Source: Lachnospiraceae bacterium (GTDB lineage Bacteria > Bacillota > Clostridia > Lachnospirales > Lachnospiraceae). Taken from it: a stretch of DNA of 33,491 nt. Positions 1 to 7,073 of this stretch are shown here, in pieces. Positions within the stretch are counted from its first letter, which is position 1. Each line of letters opens with the position of its first letter. Under the pieces are notes generated by a model that was not told the DNA's origin, searched no databases, and saw only the letters and a program-made list of their open reading frames with translations. A program made the translations under genes and the position numbers. The stretch spans positions 1 through 33,491 of the forward strand of contig JAJBTX010000111.1 of assembly GCA_020860645.1 (NCBI GenBank). Reading direction: 5' to 3'.

Positions 1-1
1 A

Positions 2-820
2 AAGGACAGTGTCCGGCTTCTGCCGTTTCTGTTCCTAACCTACCTGCTCATTGAGCTGCTCGAACACCGGGCGGGCGCGGCGGGACGAAAGAAGCTCGGT
101 GCGGCGCGGCGTTCCGGTCCCTTCTGGGGAGCGCTGTTCGGCCTGCTCCCGCAGTGCGGTTTCTCGGCGGCAGCGGCGAGCCTGTATGCGGGGCGCGTGA
201 TCACGCTGGGAACGCTCTTTGCGGTCTATCTGTCGACTTCGGATGAGATGCTGCCGGTGCTGCTCTCGGAGACAGCAGAGCCGGGCGTGATTGCCAGGAT
301 GCTCGCGATCAAGGCGGTCGTCGGGATGCTGAGCGGCTTTCTTGTGGATCTGGTGATCCGGGACGGGAGAAAGAAGCAGGAGAGTAAGCTTTCCGGAAGT
401 CATCATGACCATGATGGGGAGAGCGGCTGCGGCAGACAGCTGGCGCTGGCCGCGCTGCGGCATACGGCGGAGGTTTTCTGCTATATTCTGCTCGTCTCTT
501 TTGTACTGAATCTGGTGATTGCGCTGGTCGGGGAGGAGACGCTCGCGGGTCTTCTGAGCGGCGTGCCGGTGCTGGGACAGTTCCTGTGCGCTCTGGTCGG
601 CCTGATCCCGAACTGCGCTTCGTCGGTCGTACTGACAGAGCTTTATCTCGCGGGAGTTTTAAGTCTCGGCGCGGTGATGTCGGGCCTGCTGGTGAACGCC
701 GGGGTTGGCCTGCTCGTGCTGCTGCGCCAGAACCGGGATCGGAAGGAGACGGCGAGGATCATCGGCGTGCTCTATGCGCTCGGCGTATTCTGGGGACTGG
801 TGATTGAGTTCTTGTTTTGA
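2..820 (+). CDS. putative 10-TM heavy-metal/manganese exporter, 5'-truncated by the window edge
   Basis: The open frame runs in from the window edge with no stop, so the N-terminus is missing. The remaining ~272 residues are very hydrophobic with several membrane segments. Two similar blocks, LLPQCGFSAAAASLY (about residues 48-62 of the visible part) and GLIPNCASSVVLTELY, are the internally duplicated signature of the putative 10TM heavy-metal exporter family (ArsP_2-like, often labelled putative manganese transporter). A polar His/Asp loop (SHHDHDGESGCG) between the two halves could bind metal. The Fur-family gene starts 12 bases after the stop, so a metal-regulated pair is likely. The substrate cannot be read from sequence. 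An ATG at 197 is an internal Met, not the start, because family-like sequence continues upstream of it. Confidence 0.75.
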   Translation, partial: KDSVRLLPFLFLTYLLIELLEHRAGAAGRKKLGAARRSGPFWGALFGLLPQCGFSAAAASLYAGRVITLGTLFAVYLSTSDEMLPVLLSETAEPGVIARMLAIKAVVGMLSGFLVDLVIRDGRKKQESKLSGSHHDHDGESGCGRQLALAALRHTAEVFCYILLVSFVLNLVIALVGEETLAGLLSGVPVLGQFLCALVGLIPNCASSVVLTELYLAGVLSLGAVMSGLLVNAGVGLLVLLRQNRDRKETARIIGVLYALGVFWGLVIEFLF

Positions 821-832
821 GGAGGAGCTATG

Positions 833-1246
833 ATGGCCGGAGGAACATCCTACGCGACGGTCAGCCGCAGGAAAATACTGGAGATTTTAAAGGAAAACCG
901 TGACAGGACGCTGACGGTCTCCGAGATCGGTGAGCTGCTGAAAAAGCAGGGAGCGCCGGTCAACATCACGACGATTTACCGTTATCTTGACCGGCTCGAG
1001 GAGGACGGCACGGTGCTGCGCTATCCATCGGAGCAGAACGGAAAGGCGCTCTATCAGTATGCGGGGCAGGACAGGCACTGTCGGGACCATCTTCATATGA
1101 AATGCGTGAAATGTGGGCGCATTTATCATCTGGACTGTGACTTTATGGAAGAAATTGCGGAGCATATACAAAAAGACCACGGGTTTTCTCTGCAGTGCAG
1201 AAATTCGATTCTGTACGGCGTATGCCGGAACTGCAGCCGGGTCTGA
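833..1246 (+). CDS. Fur-family metal-responsive transcriptional regulator
   Basis: A 137-residue protein with an N-terminal winged helix (about 1-85; ITTIYRYLDRLEEDG is the recognition-helix/wing region) and a C-terminal dimerisation domain holding the HxHxxCxxC element (HLHMKCVKC) and a second CxxC (CRNC) near the end, which together form the structural zinc site of Fur/Zur proteins. Two ATGs are adjacent at 830 and 833. GGAGG at 821-825 is better spaced (7 bases) for 833. Coupling to the upstream exporter suggests control of metal homeostasis; Zur-, Mur- or Fur-like specificity cannot be decided by eye. Confidence 0.85.
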   Translation: MAGGTSYATVSRRKILEILKENRDRTLTVSEIGELLKKQGAPVNITTIYRYLDRLEEDGTVLRYPSEQNGKALYQYAGQDRHCRDHLHMKCVKCGRIYHLDCDFMEEIAEHIQKDHGFSLQCRNSILYGVCRNCSRV

Positions 1247-1265
1247 GGAAGAAGAGGAGAGAAAT

Positions 1266-1874
1266 ATGGATATTTATCTGATGCGTCATGGAGAGACCGA
1301 CTGGAACCGGATTCGCAGATTGCAGGGAATCACGGATATTCCACTGAATGAGAAGGGCATCGAGGAGGCACGGCAGGCGGCCGAATGGCTGCGGGACGTT
1401 CCCTTTGATCGCATCTATACAAGTCCGCTTGTCCGCGCGAGGCAGACCGCGGAGATTGTCCGCAGGGAACGCCCGATTGAGATTGTTGAGACGGAGGGGC
1501 TGAAGGAAATCAGCTTTGGAGAGTATGAGGGCCTGATCTGCCAGAAGGAGGGGTACAATATTCCGGATCCGGAATTTCCACGCTTTTTCGAGGATCCGGA
1601 GCACTATCGCACGGCGCCGGGCGGTGAGTCAATTCAGCATCTGCGGGAGCGGACGCTGCGTTTTGTGCACAGTATTATGGACGATCCGCAGAACGAGGAG
1701 ATGACCTTTCTGATGACGACGCATGGCGCAGCGATCCACGGGATTCTCTCCGGTCTGCTGGAGCTGCCGCTGAAGGATTTCTGGAGCGGAAGAGTACATA
1801 AGAACTGCGGCGTGACAAAGATTCACGTGGAGGGCGGTTCCTTCCGTATTGAATTTGAGAATAAAACATGTTAA
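1266..1874 (+). CDS. histidine phosphatase family protein (phosphoglycerate mutase-like)
   Basis: A 202-residue protein opening with MDIYLMRHGETDWN, where RHG (residues 7-9) contains the phospho-accepting histidine of the branch-1 histidine phosphatases. A later TTHGAAIHG block supplies the second catalytic His and a GxxxG-rich C-terminal half follows, as in the cofactor-dependent mutase/phosphatase fold. The start is placed at this Met because the reading frame extends 51 codons upstream into the Fur gene and a purine-rich GAGGAAGAAGAGGAG site lies just before it. The family includes alpha-ribazole phosphatase (cobalamin synthesis), which would suit a corrinoid-dependent locus, but nothing here distinguishes that from a general sugar-phosphate phosphatase. 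Confidence 0.85.
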   Translation: MDIYLMRHGETDWNRIRRLQGITDIPLNEKGIEEARQAAEWLRDVPFDRIYTSPLVRARQTAEIVRRERPIEIVETEGLKEISFGEYEGLICQKEGYNIPDPEFPRFFEDPEHYRTAPGGESIQHLRERTLRFVHSIMDDPQNEEMTFLMTTHGAAIHGILSGLLELPLKDFWSGRVHKNCGVTKIHVEGGSFRIEFENKTC

Positions 1875-1880
1875 AACCGC

Positions 1881-1909
1881 TTGAAAAATGCCCCACAGGG
1901 GGATATAAT
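1881..1909 (+). promoter_or_regulatory. sigma-A promoter P1 of the methylene-THF reductase operon, with C4/G5 palindrome in the spacer
   Basis: TTGAAA (1881-1886) and TATAAT (1904-1909) are separated by exactly 17 bases. The spacer carries CCCC-ACA-GGGGG directly upstream of the -10. The -35 begins 6 bases after the phosphatase stop. Promoter P2 at 5469-5497 has the same layout and a matching palindrome, so the element is probably a shared operator. Confidence 0.8.
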
Positions 1910-1944
1910 GAAAAAAATCTCTGAGAGGGATTTTACATTTTTAA

Positions 1945-1962
1945 TCGTTAAAAATATAACGA
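1945..1962 (+). promoter_or_regulatory. perfect inverted repeat, Rex-like operator in the MTHFR leader
   Basis: TCGTTA-AAAATA-TAACGA is a perfect 6+6 inverted repeat in the leader about 30 bases after the expected start of transcription from P1. It matches 11 of 14 half-site positions of the clostridial Rex pattern TTGTTAA-N4-TTAACAA. Rex senses the NADH/NAD ratio, which would suit an NADH-linked MTHFR operon. This is inferred by eye only. Confidence 0.4.
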
Positions 1963-1987
1963 GCCAATTACACAAGGAGGTGAGCGT

Positions 1988-3949
1988 TTGGAGGACTACA
2001 CCAGATACAGGCTGAAAAGCCGCGAAGAACTGGCGTCGTTGTTGTCAGACACGGATCACCTGTTCGTGATCGCCTGCAACAAGTGCTTCAAAGAGTTTAC
2101 GGCCGTCGACGAACCGGATTGTTCAGAGTTTGAAAAAATTGCTGCAGAAGAGGGAAAGACAATCACGGGGAGCGCGAGGGTCGATTTTTTGTGCAATCAG
2201 ACGCAGACAGAGCGGAAGCTTCAGGACATGATCCCGGAGGGGACGGAGCATGTCTTTGTGGTGTCCTGCGGCCTGGGCGTGCAGACGGTCGCGGATATGC
2301 TGGATCTGCCGGTCTGCGCGGCGGCGGACTCGCTGAATTATACAGGGCATCACGGCATGGCGCTGACGAAGAGGCGCTGCGACGCCTGCGCGCAGTGCTA
2401 TCTGAATATTACCGGAGGCATCTGTCCGATCGTCGACTGCTCCAAGAGCCTGGTGAACGGGCAGTGCGGCGGCGCGAAGAACGGAAAGTGCGAGATCGAC
2501 AAGGACAAGGACTGCGCCTGGGAGAAGATTTACCGCAGGCTGGAGAAGCAGGGCAGACTTGAGGAGTTCCTGGCGCAGCCGGTGCAGCTGCGGGATTACT
2601 CGAAGGTTGACGTTAAGTTTGTGAACGAGTATGTGAAGTCGATTCGCGGGAACCGGCTCGAGGGCTATTACGGCGGCGTTCACCCGCTGGAGCGAAAAGG
2701 TTTTACCGAGCATCTTGCGCTGGAGCGTTTCCCGGAGCCGGAGATCGTGGCGATCCCGCTTTCGATGCATGCGGGCGCGCCGGCGAACCCGGTGGTGGCC
2801 GTGGGCGACACGGTGAAGGTCGGACAGAAGATTGGCGAGGCGGCCGGATTTATCAGCAGTCCGGTGCATTCGAGCGTCAGCGGCACGGTCATCGCGATCG
2901 AGACGCGCGCGCACGCGACGAGGGGCGAATGTCCTGCCGTCGTGATTCGCTCCGACGGGAAGGATACAATCGACGAGTCCGTGAAGCCTCACGCTTCCCT
3001 GGAGGAGCTGACGCCGGAGGAGATCATCGATATCGTGAAGGAGGCCGGTATCGTCGGTATGGGCGGCGCAGGCTTCCCGACCTCCGTCAAGCTGAAACCC
3101 GCGAAGCCGGTGGATACGATTCTTCTGAACGGCTGCGAGTGCGAGCCGCTGCTGACCGCGGATCACAGAGTAATGCTCGAGTTCGCGGACGACGTGGTCT
3201 TCGGTCTGCGGGCAATTGTAAAGACGGTCGGCGCGGAGCGCGGACTGATCGTCATCGAGGACAATAAGCCCGACGCGATCGAGCTGATGAAGGCGAAGAC
3301 CGCTCCCTATGAAAATCTGGATGTTGTGACGGCAAAGACGAAGTACCCGCAGGGCGCGGAGAAAATGCTGATTAAACGCGTGATGAAGCGGCAGGTGCCG
3401 AGCGGCGGGCTGCCGGCTGACGTCGGCTGCGTCGTGAGCAATATCAGCACCACGAAGGCGATTTCGGACGCGATTCAGAAGGGCATGCCGCTGATCTCCC
3501 GCGTCGTGACAGTGACCGGCGAGCGCCTGAAGCGCCCCGGAAACTATATCGTGAAGATCGGCACGGACACGCAGGCGATGATCGACTACTGCGGCGGTGC
3601 GGAGGGAGACGACATTACCTACAAGGCCGGCGGACCGATGATGGGCTTCCCGCTTTCCGATCTGCACGTTCCGATTATGAAGGGCTCGAACGGGATTATC
3701 GCGGTGGACACCGACCACACGGCGGAGCAGTCCTGTATCAAGTGCGGGCGCTGCGTGGACGTCTGTCCGATGGAGCTCTCCCCGCTGTATTTCGCGAAGT
3801 ACGCGGATGAAGAGAACTGGCAGGGCATGAAGGAAAAGAGCGTCATGGACTGCATCGAGTGCCGCTGCTGCGAATATATCTGTTCCTCGAAGATTCCGCT
3901 TGTGACGAAGATCAAGGCCGGAAAAGCCGCGGTAAGGGGGATGAAGTGA
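1988..3949 (+). CDS. rnfC2: MetV-RnfC fusion protein, electron-entry subunit of methylene-THF reductase (RnfC2-like)
   Basis: 653 residues. Residues ~1-205 are a MetV-like zinc/Fe-S domain with many cysteines (CACAQCY...CGGAKNGKCE), closely similar to the separate MetV encoded next. Residues ~220-325 resemble the RnfC N-terminal barrel-sandwich domain and ~345-520 the NADH/FMN-binding and SLBB region (GMGGAGFPTSVKL). Two ferredoxin-type [4Fe-4S] motifs follow at C583-C586-C589-C593 and C622-C625-C628-C632. In Acetobacterium woodii the MTHFR is a MetF-MetV-RnfC2 heterotrimer, where RnfC2 brings electrons from NADH; the gene order here fits that type. The start is TTG at 1988 behind AAGGAGGTG (1975-1983); no better-placed ATG exists. 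It is coupled to metV, with one base between stop and next start. Confidence 0.85.
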   Translation: MEDYTRYRLKSREELASLLSDTDHLFVIACNKCFKEFTAVDEPDCSEFEKIAAEEGKTITGSARVDFLCNQTQTERKLQDMIPEGTEHVFVVSCGLGVQTVADMLDLPVCAAADSLNYTGHHGMALTKRRCDACAQCYLNITGGICPIVDCSKSLVNGQCGGAKNGKCEIDKDKDCAWEKIYRRLEKQGRLEEFLAQPVQLRDYSKVDVKFVNEYVKSIRGNRLEGYYGGVHPLERKGFTEHLALERFPEPEIVAIPLSMHAGAPANPVVAVGDTVKVGQKIGEAAGFISSPVHSSVSGTVIAIETRAHATRGECPAVVIRSDGKDTIDESVKPHASLEELTPEEIIDIVKEAGIVGMGGAGFPTSVKLKPAKPVDTILLNGCECEPLLTADHRVMLEFADDVVFGLRAIVKTVGAERGLIVIEDNKPDAIELMKAKTAPYENLDVVTAKTKYPQGAEKMLIKRVMKRQVPSGGLPADVGCVVSNISTTKAISDAIQKGMPLISRVVTVTGERLKRPGNYIVKIGTDTQAMIDYCGGAEGDDITYKAGGPMMGFPLSDLHVPIMKGSNGIIAVDTDHTAEQSCIKCGRCVDVCPMELSPLYFAKYADEENWQGMKEKSVMDCIECRCCEYICSSKIPLVTKIKAGKAAVRGMK

Positions 3950-3950
3950 T

Positions 3951-4568
3951 ATGCTGATAACACAGTTAAAGGATAGAGATACCATCCGTTCCCTGACGGC
4001 AGGGAAAAAGGTTTTCATCATCAACTGCCATGGCTGCAGGGAGGTTTATTTTCCGCTGGAGGAGGCGGCTGATCTGCAGACGGAGCTTGCGTCGGCGGGA
4101 CAGGTATGCGGCGTCGTGACGACCGACTATATCTGTAATCCTGAGAACATGGAGCTGCGTTTCTCGAAATATAAAGAGCAGATTGAGGCTGCGGATCTGG
4201 TCATGGTCTTTTCCTGCGGCGTCGGCGTACAGACGGTCGCGGCTTATCTGGAGGAGAAGACCGTCCTGGCGGGCTGCGATACGGTGAGACTGCCGGGCGC
4301 GCAGGGCGTCACGCCGCTTGAATACGACTGCGGCCAGTGCGGCGAGTGCTACCTCAATCTGACCGGCGGCATCTGTCCGATTACCGCCTGCTCCAAGAGC
4401 CTGGTCAACGGCCAGTGCGGCGGTGCGAAGCATGGAAAATGTGAGGTGGACAGCGATATGGAATGCGGCTGGGAACGCATCTACCGGCGTCTCGAGAAGA
4501 TCGGCCGGCTGGACGCGCTGAACTGTCCGACCCAGATCCGGAACTATGCGACTGACGATGAAGTATAG
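3951..4568 (+). CDS. metV: MetV, zinc/Fe-S subunit of methylene-THF reductase
   Basis: 205 residues, cysteine-rich, of the MTHFR C-terminal/MetV family (DUF5981-type). Key blocks are NCHGC near residue 26, FSCGVGVQTVAAY, CGQCGECYLNLTGG and CSKSLVNGQCGGAKHGKCE. MetV bridges the RnfC-type subunit and MetF and is needed for MetF activity in acetogens. The N-terminal domain of the upstream fusion protein is a paralogue of this whole protein, pointing to a local duplication. The ATG lies 1 base after the preceding stop and the next gene follows within 11 bases, so the three genes form a tight operon. Confidence 0.85.
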   Translation: MLITQLKDRDTIRSLTAGKKVFIINCHGCREVYFPLEEAADLQTELASAGQVCGVVTTDYICNPENMELRFSKYKEQIEAADLVMVFSCGVGVQTVAAYLEEKTVLAGCDTVRLPGAQGVTPLEYDCGQCGECYLNLTGGICPITACSKSLVNGQCGGAKHGKCEVDSDMECGWERIYRRLEKIGRLDALNCPTQIRNYATDDEV

Positions 4569-4579
4569 GAGTGAAAAAG

Positions 4580-5458
4580 ATGAAGATAACAGAATTATTT
4601 GAACGGGGTGAATTTGTAGTTTCCGCGGAGGTCGGCCCGCCCAAGGGTATCCACATTGAGCATCTTCTTGAGGAGGCGAAGACCTACTTAAGCGGTATCA
4701 CGGCGGTCAACGTGACCGACAACCAGTCGTCGGTCATGCGTCTCGGCTCGCTCGCCACCTGCAAGGCGCTGCTGGACGAGGGTCTGACGCCGATTTTCCA
4801 GCTGACCTGCCGCGACCGGAACCGGATCGCGCTGCAGTCTGATCTTCTGAGCGCCGCGATGCTCGGCATCGAGAACGTGCTGCTGCTGACCGGCGACCAC
4901 ACGAAGCTCGGCGATCATCCGCAGGCGAAGCCGGTCTTCGACCTCGACTCCGTCTCGCTGCTCCATACGGCGTGCCTGCTCGAGCAGGGCGTCGACCTGG
5001 GTGGAAATGAGCTGGTCGGCGAGCCGCCGAAATTCGCGAAGGGCGCGGTCGTATCGCCGTGCAGCGACTCGGTCGACGCGCAGCTTTCCAAGATGGAGCG
5101 GAAGGTGCGCGCGGGCGCGGATTATTTTCAGACGCAGGCGGTCTATGAGCCGGAGAAATTTATTAAATTTATGGAAAAGGCAAGTCAGTTCGGCAAGCCG
5201 GTGCAGCTCGGTATCGTGATTCCGAAGTCGGCGGGCATGGCGAAATACATGAACGATAATGTCGCCGGTATTCATGTCCCGCAGGAGATGATCGATGAGC
5301 TGAAGGCGGACAAGGAGAAGACGAAGGCGGGCATCACCGGTGTGGAGATTGCGGCGCGCATCATCCGTGAGTGCAGACCTTACTGCCAGGGCGTGCATAT
5401 CATGGCGCTCGGCTGGGAGTCGAAGGTGCCGGCGCTGCTTGAGCAGGCAGGAATTTAG
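4580..5458 (+). CDS. metF: methylenetetrahydrofolate reductase catalytic subunit
   Basis: 292 residues, a short TIM-barrel MetF lacking the extra regulatory domain of eukaryotic MTHFR. It reduces 5,10-methylene-THF to 5-methyl-THF using FMN or FAD. Visible hallmarks are the N-terminal FVVSAEVGPPKG with the catalytic Glu, NVTDNQ, LTGDH with the conserved Asp, and a FQTQAVYEPEKF segment. ATG 4580 is preferred because AGGAGTG (4567-4573) is its Shine-Dalgarno site at 6-base spacing; the in-frame GTG at 4571 lies inside that site. It acts with the two upstream subunits and hands methyl-THF to AcsE. P2 begins 10 bases after the stop. Confidence 0.92.
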   Translation: MKITELFERGEFVVSAEVGPPKGIHIEHLLEEAKTYLSGITAVNVTDNQSSVMRLGSLATCKALLDEGLTPIFQLTCRDRNRIALQSDLLSAAMLGIENVLLLTGDHTKLGDHPQAKPVFDLDSVSLLHTACLLEQGVDLGGNELVGEPPKFAKGAVVSPCSDSVDAQLSKMERKVRAGADYFQTQAVYEPEKFIKFMEKASQFGKPVQLGIVIPKSAGMAKYMNDNVAGIHVPQEMIDELKADKEKTKAGITGVEIAARIIRECRPYCQGVHIMALGWESKVPALLEQAGI

Positions 5459-5468
5459 TATTTCCCTC

Positions 5469-5497
5469 TTGCCAAAATCCCCCCATGGGGGTATAAT
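5469..5497 (+). promoter_or_regulatory. sigma-A promoter P2 of the nickel/CODH unit, with C6/G5 palindrome in the spacer
   Basis: TTGCCA (5469-5474) and TATAAT (5492-5497) are separated by 17 bases. The spacer contains CCCCCC-AT-GGGGG abutting the -10, giving ATCCCCCCATGGGGGTAT overall. This resembles the GC-tract palindromes bound by CsoR/RcnR/InrS-type Cu/Ni sensors and matches the element in P1. No such regulator is encoded in the window. Confidence 0.8.
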
Positions 5498-5507
5498 GTG
5501 TAAAACA

Positions 5508-5525
5508 ATGTCAAAAAATTAACAC
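5508..5525 (+). promoter_or_regulatory. Rex-like operator at the P2 transcription start
   Basis: ATGTCAA-AAAA-TTAACAC matches 11 of 14 half-site positions of TTGTTAA-N4-TTAACAA and lies 11-28 bases after the P2 -10, where a repressor would block initiation. The surroundings are A+T-rich, so chance resemblance is possible. Confidence 0.35.
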
Positions 5526-5588
5526 ACACCGATTCTTACACCATGATTTTGGGTGTGAAATTTGACGATGGAAAGGAGGATTTTGCCA

Positions 5589-5963
5589 ATGCACATGACG
5601 AATGAAGACCACAGCCATTGTGGGTGCGGATGCGGCGGGCATGAGCACGACCACGACCACTGCCATGAGCACACCCATGAGCACAGCCACGGTGATGTGA
5701 CGCATTCTCATCCACACTGTCACGAGGAAGAACATGAGCACGATCATGATCATGTCCACGGTGAGCAGCCGAAGGATGAGGATACCGCAGTTCTCGCCTA
5801 CATGCTGGATCACAACCGGCATCATGCGCAGGAGCTGTCCGCGATCGCACAGCATCTGAGAGAGGCCGGTAAAGAAGAGGCGGCTGTGCAGGTAGAGAAG
5901 GGCGTAGAGGATTTTGAAAAGGGCAATATGAGGCTCTCGATCGCGCTCTCTCTGATACAATAG
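5589..5963 (+). CDS. histidine-rich metal-binding protein, likely nickel store/chaperone for CODH
   Basis: 124 residues. Residues 1-58 contain 21 His and 5 Cys in alternating HxH and CGCGCG patterns, an obvious Ni/Zn-binding region. The C-terminal ~60 residues (LAYMLDHNRHHAQELSAIAQHL onward) form a predicted helical domain with a few further His. It sits first in the unit, 13 bases before cooT and upstream of cooC and the Ni-enzyme CooS, so it probably plays the part of CooJ in Rhodospirillum rubrum. Its layout (His-rich N-terminus, helical C-terminus) is the reverse of CooJ, so it is an analogue rather than a proven homologue. ATG 5589 is chosen for AAAGGAGGA (5572-5580) at 8-base spacing; an in-frame TTG at 5562 has no such site. 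Confidence 0.8.
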   Translation: MHMTNEDHSHCGCGCGGHEHDHDHCHEHTHEHSHGDVTHSHPHCHEEEHEHDHDHVHGEQPKDEDTAVLAYMLDHNRHHAQELSAIAQHLREAGKEEAAVQVEKGVEDFEKGNMRLSIALSLIQ

Positions 5964-5976
5964 GAGGCTGATTTTT

Positions 5977-6171
5977 ATGTGTCTTGCAACGGTATATGGA
6001 AGGAAGCAGGAGGAAGAGAGTATCCTGATTCGAAACGCGAGCAGGATTGATGTGGAGGGTACCGCCATTCGTATCCGCGACATCATGGGAGCCGAGATTG
6101 TCGTGGAAGGTGCGATCACCATGGTCGACCTGGCAAATTCGGTTGTGAAGATCAACTGTTCGGAGGACTGA
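5977..6171 (+). CDS. cooT: CooT-family nickel-binding protein
   Basis: 64 residues beginning MCLATVY. A Cys at position 2 followed by a small beta-rich protein is the hallmark of the CooT family, in which dimeric CooT binds nickel through that N-terminal Cys and assists maturation of the CODH C-cluster. The remainder (ILIRNASRIDVEGTAIRIRDIMG) fits the small SH3-like barrel. AGGAGG precedes the ATG. It is sandwiched between the His-rich protein and CooC, giving a complete nickel-delivery set. Confidence 0.85.
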   Translation: MCLATVYGRKQEEESILIRNASRIDVEGTAIRIRDIMGAEIVVEGAITMVDLANSVVKINCSED

Positions 6172-6270
6172 CCGGAAAGGTCGCGTAAGAGAAAGCAGGG
6201 GTGATTCACGGGGAAACAAAAGGAGAAGGAAAAAGGGATTCAACAAACTTAACAGACAGGAGGTGACAAT

Positions 6271-7041
6271 ATGCCGCAGACAATCGCAGTGGCGGGGAAG
6301 GGCGGCGTCGGCAAGACAACGCTGACCGGAATGCTCATCCAGTATCTCGCGGAGCAGAAAAAGGGTCCGATTCTCGCGGTCGACGCGGATGCGAACTCGA
6401 ATCTCAACGAGGTGCTCGGCGTTGAGGTCGAGATGACGCTCGGCGATATTCGCGATGAGCTGGAAAATTCCGAGACAGCCAAAGTGAGCCCGATCCCGAA
6501 GGGCATGTCCAAGCAGGATTACACGGAGTTCCGTTTTGATTCTGCCCTGGTGGAGGAAGACGACTATGATCTGCTGGTCATGGGCCACACGCAGGGAAAA
6601 GGCTGCTACTGCTTTGTAAATGGCCTGTTGTCGACACAGGTCGCGAGGCGCGCGCAGAATTACAATTATGTGATCGTGGATAATGAGGCGGGGATGGAGC
6701 ACATCAGCCGCGGAATTCTCCCGAATGTGAATATTGTGATTCTGGTGAGCGACAGCTCCCGCCGTGGAATCCAGGCGGTCGGGCGCATCGCGAAGCTCAT
6801 ACCGGAGTGCGGGCTGAAGCCGCAGAAGGTCGGCCTGATTGTGAACCGGGCGCCGAAGGGCGTTCTCACAGATGGGATTCAGGAAGAGATTGAGAAACAG
6901 GGCCTGACGCTTCTGGGGGTCGTGCCGCAGGACGACGAGGTGTTCGAGTACGACAGCGAGGGAACGCCCACCACGGAGCTCCCCGCCGACAATCCGGTGA
7001 AATCCGCGCTTCGTAAGATCGTGGATCAATTGCAACTGTAA
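6271..7041 (+). CDS. cooC: CooC-type nickel-insertion ATPase (first copy)
   Basis: 256 residues, MinD/ParA-fold P-loop ATPase. GKGGVGKTT (about residues 9-17) is a deviant Walker A with the signature lysine, and DADANSNL follows as Walker A'. The CxC metal motif of CooC is at C112-C114 (GCYCFVN), and VIVDNEAGMEH gives the switch-II region. CooC dimers bind Ni(II) and use ATP hydrolysis to drive nickel into CODH. The 99-base gap from cooT shows no clear promoter. AGGAGGTGAC precedes the ATG. A second family member is encoded after CooS. Confidence 0.9.
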   Translation: MPQTIAVAGKGGVGKTTLTGMLIQYLAEQKKGPILAVDADANSNLNEVLGVEVEMTLGDIRDELENSETAKVSPIPKGMSKQDYTEFRFDSALVEEDDYDLLVMGHTQGKGCYCFVNGLLSTQVARRAQNYNYVIVDNEAGMEHISRGILPNVNIVILVSDSSRRGIQAVGRIAKLIPECGLKPQKVGLIVNRAPKGVLTDGIQEEIEKQGLTLLGVVPQDDEVFEYDSEGTPTTELPADNPVKSALRKIVDQLQL

Positions 7042-7073
7042 ACAAAGACAAAACTGTTATTAGGAGAAAAAGC

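Noticed and set aside
2123-4024. Long minus-strand ORF (633 codons) opposite rnfC2
   Set aside because: Mirror frame of a high-GC gene with clear domains; product is Arg/His/Leu-rich without any family motif.
4571-4579. GTG start for metF
   Set aside because: The GTG lies within the AGGAGTG ribosome site that fits ATG 4580.
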